Made by a program: the position numbers and the translations under genes. A DNA stretch of 64,000 nucleotides. It comes from CAWCTD01 sp963798455 (GTDB lineage Bacteria; Acidobacteriota; Terriglobia; Bryobacterales; Bryobacteraceae). This document shows positions 37,306-44,920 of the stretch, piece after piece; position 1 is the stretch's first letter, and the number at the start of each line of letters is the position of its first letter. The DNA lies in contig CAWCTD010000004.1 of NCBI GenBank assembly GCA_963798455.1, positions 496,001-560,000 of the forward strand. Direction: 5' to 3'. The notes under the pieces are model-generated. The model was not told the DNA's origin, ran no database searches, and saw only the letters and a program-made list of their open reading frames with translations.

Positions 37306-39393
37306 CTACCGCTCGACCTCTGCGGGGATTTCGGCCATCGCCGGGCCGGTCTCGTCTTCTTTTTTCCCGCCAGTTTGCGCCAGACGGGCAAGATCGTCAA
37401 GAATCGCCTCTTGCTCCCCTGATGTCAGAACACGGCGCGCGATCAGCCTTCCCAACTGAGCTCGGTAGCCATCCGCCGAAGAATCAAAACGCGCCTGAAG
37501 TTCCACTAGTGCCCTACGGGCCCAGTTCTCGACCAGCCGCCCGTGTGTGGCAAATGCCTCCGAGAGCTGTTGTCCAAGGACTGACCGAAGCTCCCCTAGA
37601 ATCCGGCTTCGTGCCAGTGTTCGTGGGTACAGTATCCACGGTCGACGAAGGTCCAGGCTGACCGTCGGAGGATCAAAACGTGGCATCTCACGAAGCGGGT
37701 GTAGGAGTTCTTCCTCTGCCGGTGCATCGTGGCTGCCGAGTGCCTTTGCCGTACGCTGCAACGCCGCCGCCAGACTGCGCGCGAGCTCTTGGAGGTGCTT
37801 ATGGACCTGGACTGCCAGCCCGGCTGTCTTCGTGATTGCCGTTGTGACGGTCGTGTCTGGTTCCGTCCTGTTGGCGCCGACGTCGCTCCACAGTGCCAGA
37901 AGACCGCTTGCCGCTTCGCCGAGCGCTTGCGGAGCCAAGGCACGAATCTCCCCGGAAGCACGCAGACAGAACTCCCAGGCGCCTTCGATCCTGCCGGCGG
38001 CCTCGCGTAGCTCGTGTTCCAGAGTTAGGAGTTCTTCTCTTTGCGGTGTCCGTCCGTTGCTGGCCCTGTTTAGCTTCCCCTTAAGCGCGGCTTCCACTGC
38101 CTCACGCAACGCGCCGGTCTTCCTTCGGATCGACTCCTGCGCGAGTTGCTGGTGTTTCTCATAGAGGGCCGCGATCTCGCTGACGAACCACTGCTCCAGC
38201 AGATACGCGTGAGAGGCGGCCGTGCTGACTGGATGCGGATGGATCTCCAGGCCCAACTGGACGCGGATTTGGCCGGCGGTATACTCCAACACGGTCTCCA
38301 GATCGGAAGGCTCGAGGAGGTCGGCCTTGCTCAGCAGGACCTTGACCGGGATCGCCGACTCATAGAGGACGCGGATCGTCGAGAGGTCCTCGTCGTTCAG
38401 CGGGCTTCCAGCACTGATCAGAACCACGCCAAGGTCACACTGCGGCAAATATGCCAGGGTCTCCGCCGCTCCCGCCGTGGCCAGGGAGCCAAGGCCGGGA
38501 GTGTCCACAAACCCAAGTCCGTTCTGCAAACGATCGGAAGGCAGTTCGACCACCAAGCGGACAACCGCCTTGGTGTTTGCCGGGTTGTGAACCTCGCTCA
38601 CGAACTCCGGCAGGCGCTCGATTGGAAGGCGCTCCACCCGGCGATCCGCGAAGCTCACCGTGAGCGACGCCTCACGGCCGTGCATCAGCCTCGTGGGGAC
38701 CGCCGTGATCGGATTGACGCCGACCGGCAGGACGGCGGTCTTCAAGACGTGGTTCAGCAGCGACGACTTTCCCGAACTGACCCGGCCGAATACCGCAATC
38801 TCAAATCGGCTAGACTCCAGACGCTCCACAATCATGGACAGACGAGGACGCAGCTCAATCAATCCACGATCGGCGATGACTCGGTCCAGACGCCGCAGTA
38901 ATCCGATTCCACCGCCCGTTTGTTGGAGCCGCTGAAGCCGAGCCTGCAGGTCGGCTGACGGACCTTGCGCCAGGGAAGCATCAAGTCTCTCCAGCAGACC
39001 CTCCAACTCGGTGCAGAGCCCTTGAAGTTGAGGCACTTTGGCCTCTGGGACCTCGCCATAGCCGCGCAGATGGCGGGGAGCCATCTCCTGCACGGCAATC
39101 TGGACGAAGCCCAGGGTGACGCGGATGCAGTGGAGGGAGCCGAAGGTGGGTCCCTCATGAACGATGCCCAAGCCGTCCATCACGCGGGTCAGTTGATCGC
39201 GGAAGCGCGCCATGGAGTTGCGAATCAGCTTGACCTGAGCGGGAGAGACATCCGGACGGTACTTCGGAAAGATCGTTTTCGATTCCGAGGCGTTCAGGAT
39301 CGCCTCGACATCCGAGAGGAGTTCGTCTGCGTATCGGGCCTCGGTGAGCAGATGCAACCGCTGCGCCTTGTTCAACAGTCCATCGGGCGCCAT
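37306..39393 (-). CDS. Dynamin-like GTPase 2, 695 aa
   Basis: An N-terminal helical region of about 195 residues precedes the GTPase domain: P-loop GRVSSGKSS at 203-211, DTPGLGS at 297-303, SKAD at 355-358. The C-terminal 300 residues are mostly helical (coiled-coil-like LRRLQQ and EHELREAAGRIEG segments). The gene is preceded by riboswitch E and followed by a PH-like gene. It is nearly a twin of the gene at 44921-47014. The G4 motif SKAD instead of NKxD is shared by the twins. Confidence 0.86.
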   Translation of the reverse strand: MAPDGLLNKAQRLHLLTEARYADELLSDVEAILNASESKTIFPKYRPDVSPAQVKLIRNSMARFRDQLTRVMDGLGIVHEGPTFGSLHCIRVTLGFVQIAVQEMAPRHLRGYGEVPEAKVPQLQGLCTELEGLLERLDASLAQGPSADLQARLQRLQQTGGGIGLLRRLDRVIADRGLIELRPRLSMIVERLESSRFEIAVFGRVSSGKSSLLNHVLKTAVLPVGVNPITAVPTRLMHGREASLTVSFADRRVERLPIERLPEFVSEVHNPANTKAVVRLVVELPSDRLQNGLGFVDTPGLGSLATAGAAETLAYLPQCDLGVVLISAGSPLNDEDLSTIRVLYESAIPVKVLLSKADLLEPSDLETVLEYTAGQIRVQLGLEIHPHPVSTAASHAYLLEQWFVSEIAALYEKHQQLAQESIRRKTGALREAVEAALKGKLNRASNGRTPQREELLTLEHELREAAGRIEGAWEFCLRASGEIRALAPQALGEAASGLLALWSDVGANRTEPDTTVTTAITKTAGLAVQVHKHLQELARSLAAALQRTAKALGSHDAPAEEELLHPLREMPRFDPPTVSLDLRRPWILYPRTLARSRILGELRSVLGQQLSEAFATHGRLVENWARRALVELQARFDSSADGYRAQLGRLIARRVLTSGEQEAILDDLARLAQTGGKKEDETGPAMAEIPAEVER

Positions 39394-39476
39394 TTGGGCC
39401 TCCCTGCTGCAACATCCAGCCGGCTTAAAATCCGGCGTCTGATGCCGTGTCTTGGGATCCCTGCGATTCGGAAGGA

Positions 39477-39507
39477 ACTCCTATCGAGGTAGATCCCTCA
39501 TAGGAGT
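39477..39507 (-). promoter_or_regulatory. Competing hairpin of riboswitch E
   Basis: On the RNA strand ACTCCTAT and ATAGGAGT form an 8-bp stem extended by GAGG/CCTC-type pairs. The first arm contains the pseudoknot strand ACTCC, so it competes with the aptamer. No U-run follows, so the output is not obviously an intrinsic terminator. Confidence 0.6.
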
Positions 39508-39547
39508 CATCTGCCCAACGAGGCGGTTCAAGGTGAACTCCAACACC
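39500..39547 (-). promoter_or_regulatory. Fluoride riboswitch E
   Basis: On the minus strand P1 is GGTG/CACC around TTGGAGTT, then TTGAACCG, P2 GCCT/GGGC, then AGATGACTCCTA. GGAGTT pairs with GACTCC with one wobble. It controls the minus-strand operon dynamin 2, PH-like, MFS, HEAT, hppA, mini-protein. Confidence 0.9.
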
Positions 39548-39556
39548 TTTACCTTT

Positions 39557-39585
39557 ATTATCGCCTGAATCCGCCTTGCGAACAA
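39557..39585 (-). promoter_or_regulatory. Promoter for riboswitch E transcript
   Basis: On the minus strand TTGTTC (39580-39585), a 17-base spacer and GATAAT (39557-39562), nine bases before the aptamer. Confidence 0.65.
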
Positions 39586-39654
39586 TCCCCAACTTGGTCT
39601 CTTCGCGACTCGCAGCAGTGCCAACAATGCCCCAGGTTCAGATGCAGGAGCAGC

Positions 39655-39684
39655 TTGACGAAGCTGAGCAGACAGACTCATACT
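39655..39684 (+). promoter_or_regulatory. Promoter for riboswitch F transcript
   Basis: TTGACG (39655-39660), an 18-base spacer and CATACT (39679-39684). It is divergent from the riboswitch E promoter about 70 bases away. Confidence 0.6.
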
Positions 39685-39691
39685 GGGACTG

Positions 39692-39742
39692 GGCGTTGGA
39701 GTTCGCCTTTAAGAGCCCTTCCTGGGGCAGATGACTCCTAGC
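39692..39742 (+). promoter_or_regulatory. Fluoride riboswitch F
   Basis: P1 is GGCG/CGCC around TTGGAGTT, then TTTAAGA, P2 GCCC/GGGC with loop TTCCTG, then AGATGACTCCTAG. GGAGTT pairs with GACTCC with one wobble. The strand normally AACCG reads AAGAG here. It precedes the cyclopropane-synthase-like pseudogene and dynamin 3. Confidence 0.85.
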
Positions 39743-39752
39743 AGGGGTTACT

Positions 39753-40807
39753 GTGCAGGAGGCGCAGGCGATCTCCTCATCGCACCCTTCCTCTCGCCAG
39801 AACACCCCAATAGACGTCAGCGCGGCCGGGTTCGAAAACTGGGAAAGGCCGTGCGAGGAGGGTGCGTTGATCGAGCCTGCGAGAGAACTCATTCGGTCCA
39901 CGAGGATTTCGCCCGCCTTGCCGGCGGACACTCAGCGACCAGATCCAACCGGGCAACCTGGCCCTCCCACATACGAGGTCGTCTTTCGCGAGGGGCAGTC
40001 TGAGATCTTCGGCGAAGGCGATCCGGCTTTCCGCCTCTTCGTGCGCGATACGCGGTACCTGGAGCGATTCTGGCGGATGGACGCCTACACGGCCGCCGCG
40101 GCCTTTGTTCACGGGGAGTTCGACGTGAAAGGGGATTTAGTCGCGGCCATCGCGGCACGATCCTTAGTTCCGCGCAACTGGAAGGATTTGCTATTCACGG
40201 CATTGGCCCGATTCTCGTCGGCAAGGCTGGAATCATTATTCCAAACCAAGGCGCAAGCCGCACGAAACATTCGCCACCACTACGATTGTTCCAACGAGTT
40301 CTATGAGCACTTTCTCGATTCTCGCATGGTGCACTCTTGCGCCTATTTTCGCGAGCCGGACTTGTCCTTGGAACAGGCGCAACTTGCCAAACTTGACCAC
40401 ATCTGCCGCAAGCTGGACCTCCGCCAAGATGAAAAGTTCCTGGACATAGGTTGCGGATGGGGTGCACTCGTTCTTCACGCGGCAGATCGGTTCGGGGCCT
40501 TCGCCACTGGTTGTACCATCAGCAAACGGCAATTCGAGTACGCTCTGAATCGAGTGCAGGATGGTAGCCAGGCAGGCCGGACTTCGATTCTCGAGGCCGG
40601 GCTTGGGTGCGCCACCTGCAACGCAACATCGCCGGTTGCTTGCGGTTTGTGGATACCACGAGGTGCCGGACGTGGCTGCTCTATCTGGCGGCGTCAGCGT
40701 ATTCTTTTGAGAGCGGTCAGACGGATGTACACCAGGCTTTGATGACCAAGCGGGCATCCCCTCGCCGCAGGCATTTGACCCGCAATTACATGTACAGGAC
40801 TGCGTAG
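39753..40807 (+). pseudogene. Cyclopropane-fatty-acyl-phospholipid synthase-like pseudogene
   Basis: The 5' frame (to about 40570) has the family's AARNIRHHYDCSNEFYEHFLD, CAYFREPDLSLEQAQLAKLD, the SAM-binding FLDIGCGWGALVLHAADRFG and TISKRQFEYALNRV. The end of the protein (WLLYLAASAYSFESGQTDVH, continuing to RHLTRNYMYR) is in another frame at 40607-40807. The roughly 150-residue catalytic middle, including the active-site Cys region, is missing, so there is an internal deletion with a frame change. Such enzymes modify membrane lipids and lower proton permeability, which would suit HF stress, but this copy is dead. Confidence 0.8.
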
Positions 40808-40810
40808 CCT

Positions 40811-43342
40811 ATGAACCCCGATCCACCCGCCGTGCCGGATGCGGCCTCCGTTGCTCAAAAGAGCAATTCGGAGACCGGTGGTGAGCGTACCAGCAGCTTC
40901 CACGACTACCTGAAAAACAAACTTCGGATCACGGAAGTCGTCCAGGCGATTCTGCATCAGGCCCGGCAGCGGAGAGACGCCCTTGTCGAGGCCGAATGCC
41001 AGCAACTACTCTCGCGCCTGGCTTCGGACCGATTCAACCTGGTCGTTGTCGGACAGTTCAACCGGGGCAAGAGTACCCTCATGAATGCCATCCTCGGCAT
41101 CGACCGCCTTCCCACCGGGGTGCTGCCTCTGACTTCGGTGATCACCTCCGTCGGTTACGGCGACCGCGAGCGCGTGCTACTTCACAGAAGTGGCGAAGGA
41201 TTGCCCATCGAGGTTCCGCTCGCACAGTTGGCCGACCACGTGACCGAGGCTGGAAACCCTGGAAACCGGAAAGGGATAGCCATTGCCGAAGTTCAATTGC
41301 CCATCGAACTCCTGCGCCTCGGCTTTCACTTTGTGGACACGCCTGGAGTGGGTTCCGTTATCGTCGAGAATACTCGGACCACCAAGGCTTTCCTTCCTGA
41401 GGCTGACGCCGCCATCTTTGTTACCAGTTTCGATTCTCCGCTCGATGAACGCGAGCTTGACCTGCTCACAGAAGTCCTTGATCACGTGCGCCAAGTGTTC
41501 GTGGTCGTCAACAAGTCGGACATAGTCTCGGCGGAACAGAAAAACGTCGTGACCTCCTTCGTTCGTAGCCGGCTCCCGGAGCGGCTGACCGTGCAGCGGG
41601 CAGTTCTATTTCCAGTCTCAGCCTTGCAAGCCATGAGGTCCAGAATGGAAGGCGATGCTCGCGGCTTGGACGAAAGTGGCCTCCTCGAACTGGAGAGGGC
41701 GTTGGTTCGGTTCTTGAAAGTCGAGAAGAGCCGGGAGTTCCTGCTTCGGGTCGCTGATAGAACGGAAGCACTGCTGCGCAAGCAGGAAGACCTAGTTCGC
41801 CTTTCAGAGCAGAATCTCACTTCTCCGGAACGGCGTGCGGAATTTGCTGTCCGGCTGCGCCGCCGCGCGGATGCACTGCATGGAGAACTCCGAGGTATAG
41901 TGGACCAGGCCAAGGTGCGTAGCGTAGCCGCGATTCGCCGCCGGCTGGAACCGGACCTCGATTTATGGTCTCAGCGACTGGCGGGGATTCTCGTCGAGAG
42001 GGCGCGTGACTGGCTTTCGGGCGCCAGCTTCGAAGATCTCCTGGGAGAAAGTGATGCGCTCGCCCCACGCATTTCGGATATTTGCCGGGATCTAACCGCG
42101 CCCTGGTTGGCAGAACGCCATCAAGCGTTGGCCCGAGACATAGAAACCGAGTTACGGCGAGCCGGACCACTGGTTAACCATATTCTGGACGATGCGAGCA
42201 AGATGTCGGCGGAATCTCCACAAGCATCCGGTTCATCGGTCTCCAGCACGGCCATGCCATGGACGCCGCAGGTTGGAGACGCCATGCCGTGGCCGGCCCC
42301 GCCGGTCCTGGAGTGGACGCCGGGGTTGCTGGTCTGCGGTTGGATGATTCCGGCGCCGCCCTTCAAGCGGCTTGTTCTGAATGGCCTGTCTCGCCGCTTG
42401 AGAGCAAGTCTTCGGACTTATGGCGATCGAATTCTCCAACTCTTCGACCGGGCTCTTGAAGAGTTTATTGAACGCCACCGGGCCAATTTCGACACTGGGA
42501 TCGAGGCTGAGGCGAGCCGGCTTCTGAACGCCCTTCCTGACGAGACTATCGGCGACCATGCGTGCGCTGTGGCCGACTTGCGGCACCGCCTGGATTCCTT
42601 GCGTGCCGAGTTCGAGGCGACTCCGCTGGAAGAACCCGACACGGAGCGGCCAGAACCGCTCGATGCTTCCGTCAACGTGCGCGATCGATACGTTCCGAAT
42701 GCTCATGCGGTCTGTGTCATCTGCCAACGGGTGGTGGCGGCCCTGTTCGAGTACATGAGCGCCAAACAGTACAGCCTGAGCGTGAACGAGAGCGAGCAAC
42801 GGCAGCACGCCTTGGCATCGGGTTTCTGCTCGCTTCACAGTTGGTATTACGCCACGATTGCTTCCCCGCAAGGGACCTGCCTTGCCTATCCGCCACTTCT
42901 CGATGTGATGGCCGCCCGGCTACGCGCGCTGGCCAACAGCGCAGCCTCGTCACAGTCGTTGGTGGACGGGATTGCGGAGCTTCTGCCCACTTCAGTGCGA
43001 TGTCCTGCTTGCCAGTTGGTCGGCACTCTCGAAAAGACGTCGGCCAAGGAGATTGTTGGCGCGCTCACTGAAGGAGCCCCGGACGCCCAGAGTTCGTTTC
43101 CACCCTTGTGCCTGGTGCATCTGCACGCCGTCTTGAATGCCAAACCCGGTACGGAACAGTCAAGGAGTCTCGTGCAAGCTCAGGCGGGTGTCTTCGAGAG
43201 GATCGCGGAGGATATGAGGACGTCCGCGCTCAAGCACGACGCGATTCGTCGCGAATTGGTGACGAACGAGGAACACCACGCACACCGGACAGCGCTGCTG
43301 CGGCTGGTGGGACACCGCAATAGCGGGAGGGGCGCGCCATGA
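40811..43342 (+). CDS. Dynamin-like GTPase 3 with C-terminal Cys-rich domain, 843 aa
   Basis: GTPase motifs: GQFNRGKST at 81-89, LPLTSVITS switch, DTPGVGS at 176-182, NKSD at 234-237. A helical stalk follows, with a hydrophobic, Pro-rich tip (APPVLEWTPGLLVCGWMIPAP removed of detail, about residues 496-520). From about residue 633 a separate domain begins: CVICQRV, GFCSLHSWY, RCPACQLVG and LCLVHLHAV. These CxxC and CxxH pairs suggest two zinc sites, similar to DUF6062-type proteins. Fusion of such a domain to a dynamin is unusual. It starts directly after the Cfa remnant and is led by riboswitch F. Confidence 0.83.
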   Translation: MNPDPPAVPDAASVAQKSNSETGGERTSSFHDYLKNKLRITEVVQAILHQARQRRDALVEAECQQLLSRLASDRFNLVVVGQFNRGKSTLMNAILGIDRLPTGVLPLTSVITSVGYGDRERVLLHRSGEGLPIEVPLAQLADHVTEAGNPGNRKGIAIAEVQLPIELLRLGFHFVDTPGVGSVIVENTRTTKAFLPEADAAIFVTSFDSPLDERELDLLTEVLDHVRQVFVVVNKSDIVSAEQKNVVTSFVRSRLPERLTVQRAVLFPVSALQAMRSRMEGDARGLDESGLLELERALVRFLKVEKSREFLLRVADRTEALLRKQEDLVRLSEQNLTSPERRAEFAVRLRRRADALHGELRGIVDQAKVRSVAAIRRRLEPDLDLWSQRLAGILVERARDWLSGASFEDLLGESDALAPRISDICRDLTAPWLAERHQALARDIETELRRAGPLVNHILDDASKMSAESPQASGSSVSSTAMPWTPQVGDAMPWPAPPVLEWTPGLLVCGWMIPAPPFKRLVLNGLSRRLRASLRTYGDRILQLFDRALEEFIERHRANFDTGIEAEASRLLNALPDETIGDHACAVADLRHRLDSLRAEFEATPLEEPDTERPEPLDASVNVRDRYVPNAHAVCVICQRVVAALFEYMSAKQYSLSVNESEQRQHALASGFCSLHSWYYATIASPQGTCLAYPPLLDVMAARLRALANSAASSQSLVDGIAELLPTSVRCPACQLVGTLEKTSAKEIVGALTEGAPDAQSSFPPLCLVHLHAVLNAKPGTEQSRSLVQAQAGVFERIAEDMRTSALKHDAIRRELVTNEEHHAHRTALLRLVGHRNSGRGAP

Positions 43343-43454
43343 TTTTTGCTCGGGCGTTCGACCTCCGTATGAGACGAGCAACGATCCTCTTTCGAGTAAT
43401 TGTAGGGGTGCAGCCGAAGCGTCTCATCAGCGAACACGGGATAGCCCGAGGCCG

Positions 43455-44183
43455 TTATGCCTGTTGTACGCGTCGGGGATCGCCCAGATAGAAATGCCGT
43501 ATCGGCCGCAAGGCGGCATCAAGCTCATAAATCAGCGGGATTCCTGTGGGGATGTACAACCCAACAATATCCGTATCCGAAATCTGATCGAGGTATTTGA
43601 CTAGCGCACGAATAGTGTTTCCGTGAGCAACAATCAGCACTCGCCTATTCCGCTTCACATCGGGAGCAATGTCCTGGAGCCAGTAGGGAACAACCCGGTG
43701 TACCGTATCCTTTAGAGATTCCGTCGTCGGCAAGTCCGTCTCCGGAACATGACGGTACTTGGGATCTCTGCGCGGATTTCGTATATCCTCAGCGTCCAGC
43801 GCGGGAGGTCGGACATCATAACTGCGACGCCAAACTAGGACTTGCTCTTCTCCGAATCTGGCAGCCATCTCCGATTTGTTTAGGCCTTGGAGTGCACCAT
43901 AATGGCGCTCGTTCAATCGCCAGGTTGCAATGACTGGAACGTCCTCAATTCCAAGCTCGCGTTGAAGAATCTGAACTGTCCTCCGGCAGCGCGTCAGCAC
44001 GGACGTATAAATCATGTCAACTTCATAACTGGCCGTCCTGAGCAACTTGGCGGCTTCGACCGCTTCCTCTACACCTCTCTCGGTCAGGTCGCAGTCCGTC
44101 CAGCCAGTGAAGCGGTTGCTTCTGTTGAATTCGCTCTCCCCGTGCCGCAGCAATGCGAGTTTATGCAATTCGTGACTTGTCAC
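43455..44183 (-). CDS. gpmA: 2,3-bisphosphoglycerate-dependent phosphoglycerate mutase
   Basis: A 242-aa protein that interconverts 3- and 2-phosphoglycerate, one step before enolase. Motifs: LLRHGESEFNRSNRFTGWTD with the catalytic His, RRTVQILQRELG, NERHYGALQGLNK with the catalytic Glu, and VAHGNTIRALVKYLD with the second His. The start is GTG at 44183. It lies at the end of the minus-strand operon dynamin 4, PH remnant, STAS, gpmA. Together with eno and pyk, the island encodes the last three steps of lower glycolysis. Confidence 0.92.
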   Translation of the reverse strand: MTSHELHKLALLRHGESEFNRSNRFTGWTDCDLTERGVEEAVEAAKLLRTASYEVDMIYTSVLTRCRRTVQILQRELGIEDVPVIATWRLNERHYGALQGLNKSEMAARFGEEQVLVWRRSYDVRPPALDAEDIRNPRRDPKYRHVPETDLPTTESLKDTVHRVVPYWLQDIAPDVKRNRRVLIVAHGNTIRALVKYLDQISDTDIVGLYIPTGIPLIYELDAALRPIRHFYLGDPRRVQQA

Positions 44184-44359
44184 TCCGTGCGATCCCTCTC
44201 ATGTCGACGTGCCGCGCGAGTCTAAACCCCAAGCCTCTGCCCAAAACGGGGATCCTCGGAACTCCCGAGTTAAACGTCTGCCACCACGGTGCAGATCAGC
44301 TTAGTAGCGAAAAAACAAGGCGGCAATCCCCTGACCTTCCGGAATGACTGCCCCAACGG

Positions 44360-44701
44360 TTACACCTTTGCAGCCTCCTCGGCTGTTGCGTAAAACGGGA
44401 ACACCGTATCCAGTCTGGTGACGTGAAAGACGTCGCTCAGGCGCCCAGTGGCTCCCGCCATGCGCATTTCGCCTCCGGCGGCCACGATCTTGTTGTAGCA
44501 CGCTATGAATCGGCCGATGCCGGTGCTATCAAGGGCCGTAACGCCCGCCAGGTCGAAGATGATAGTGCGCGTCCCATGATGAAGCAATTCCTCCACAAGG
44601 GTCACGATCTGCTCACTCTCTGGCCCCATCATCACCCGGCCGGACAGCACGACCGCAACCACGCCGGGCGCGGCCTCCCTATGGTTGATCTCCATCATCA
44701 T
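44360..44701 (-). CDS. STAS-domain protein (anti-sigma factor antagonist type)
   Basis: A 113-aa single STAS domain. It carries VVAVVLSGRVMMG, FDLAGVTALDSTGIGRFIA with the phosphorylatable Ser (DSTG), and a C-terminal VFHVTRLDTVFPFYATAEEA. Members are switched by a partner kinase and control sigma factors or stressosome-like assemblies. No kinase or sigma gene is adjacent. Starts at 44701 or at the third Met (44695) are equally possible. Downstream gene is gpmA; upstream is a PH remnant. Confidence 0.85.
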   Translation of the reverse strand: MMMEINHREAAPGVVAVVLSGRVMMGPESEQIVTLVEELLHHGTRTIIFDLAGVTALDSTGIGRFIACYNKIVAAGGEMRMAGATGRLSDVFHVTRLDTVFPFYATAEEAAKV

Positions 44702-44918
44702 GGAAGCTACCAGTGTAGGCCGATGCGGAAGAAGGCGCCAGAGGCAGCACGGAGAAGACGGAGCGCGCCTTCAAACCATTCAATCGCGCCGATAAAGGTC
44801 GCTCCCGTGGGAAGGAGAAGATGTATCGCCACGAGTCCACGCCGCTCCCTGTCATGCCGATCGCGGCTGCCTTTCTTTGTTGCAGCGGCCCATGCCCTCC
44901 CTTCGTGCGATGTCGCAC
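44679..44918 (-). pseudogene. Truncated PH-like gene after dynamin 4
   Basis: The beginning (AIGMTGSGVDSWRYIFSF) aligns with the N-terminus of the 304-aa protein at 36370-37284 (IQTAGSGVGSRRYIFSF). The match ends after about 10 more residues. The rest is unrelated and the frame stops early. It is a leftover of a duplicated dynamin-PH pair. Confidence 0.65.
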
Positions 44919-44920
44919 AT

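Noticed and set aside
43339..43491. A 50-codon plus-strand frame whose ATG overlaps the dynamin 3 stop
   Set aside because: Coupling looks attractive, but it runs into the 3' end of gpmA on the other strand and has no recognisable protein character.
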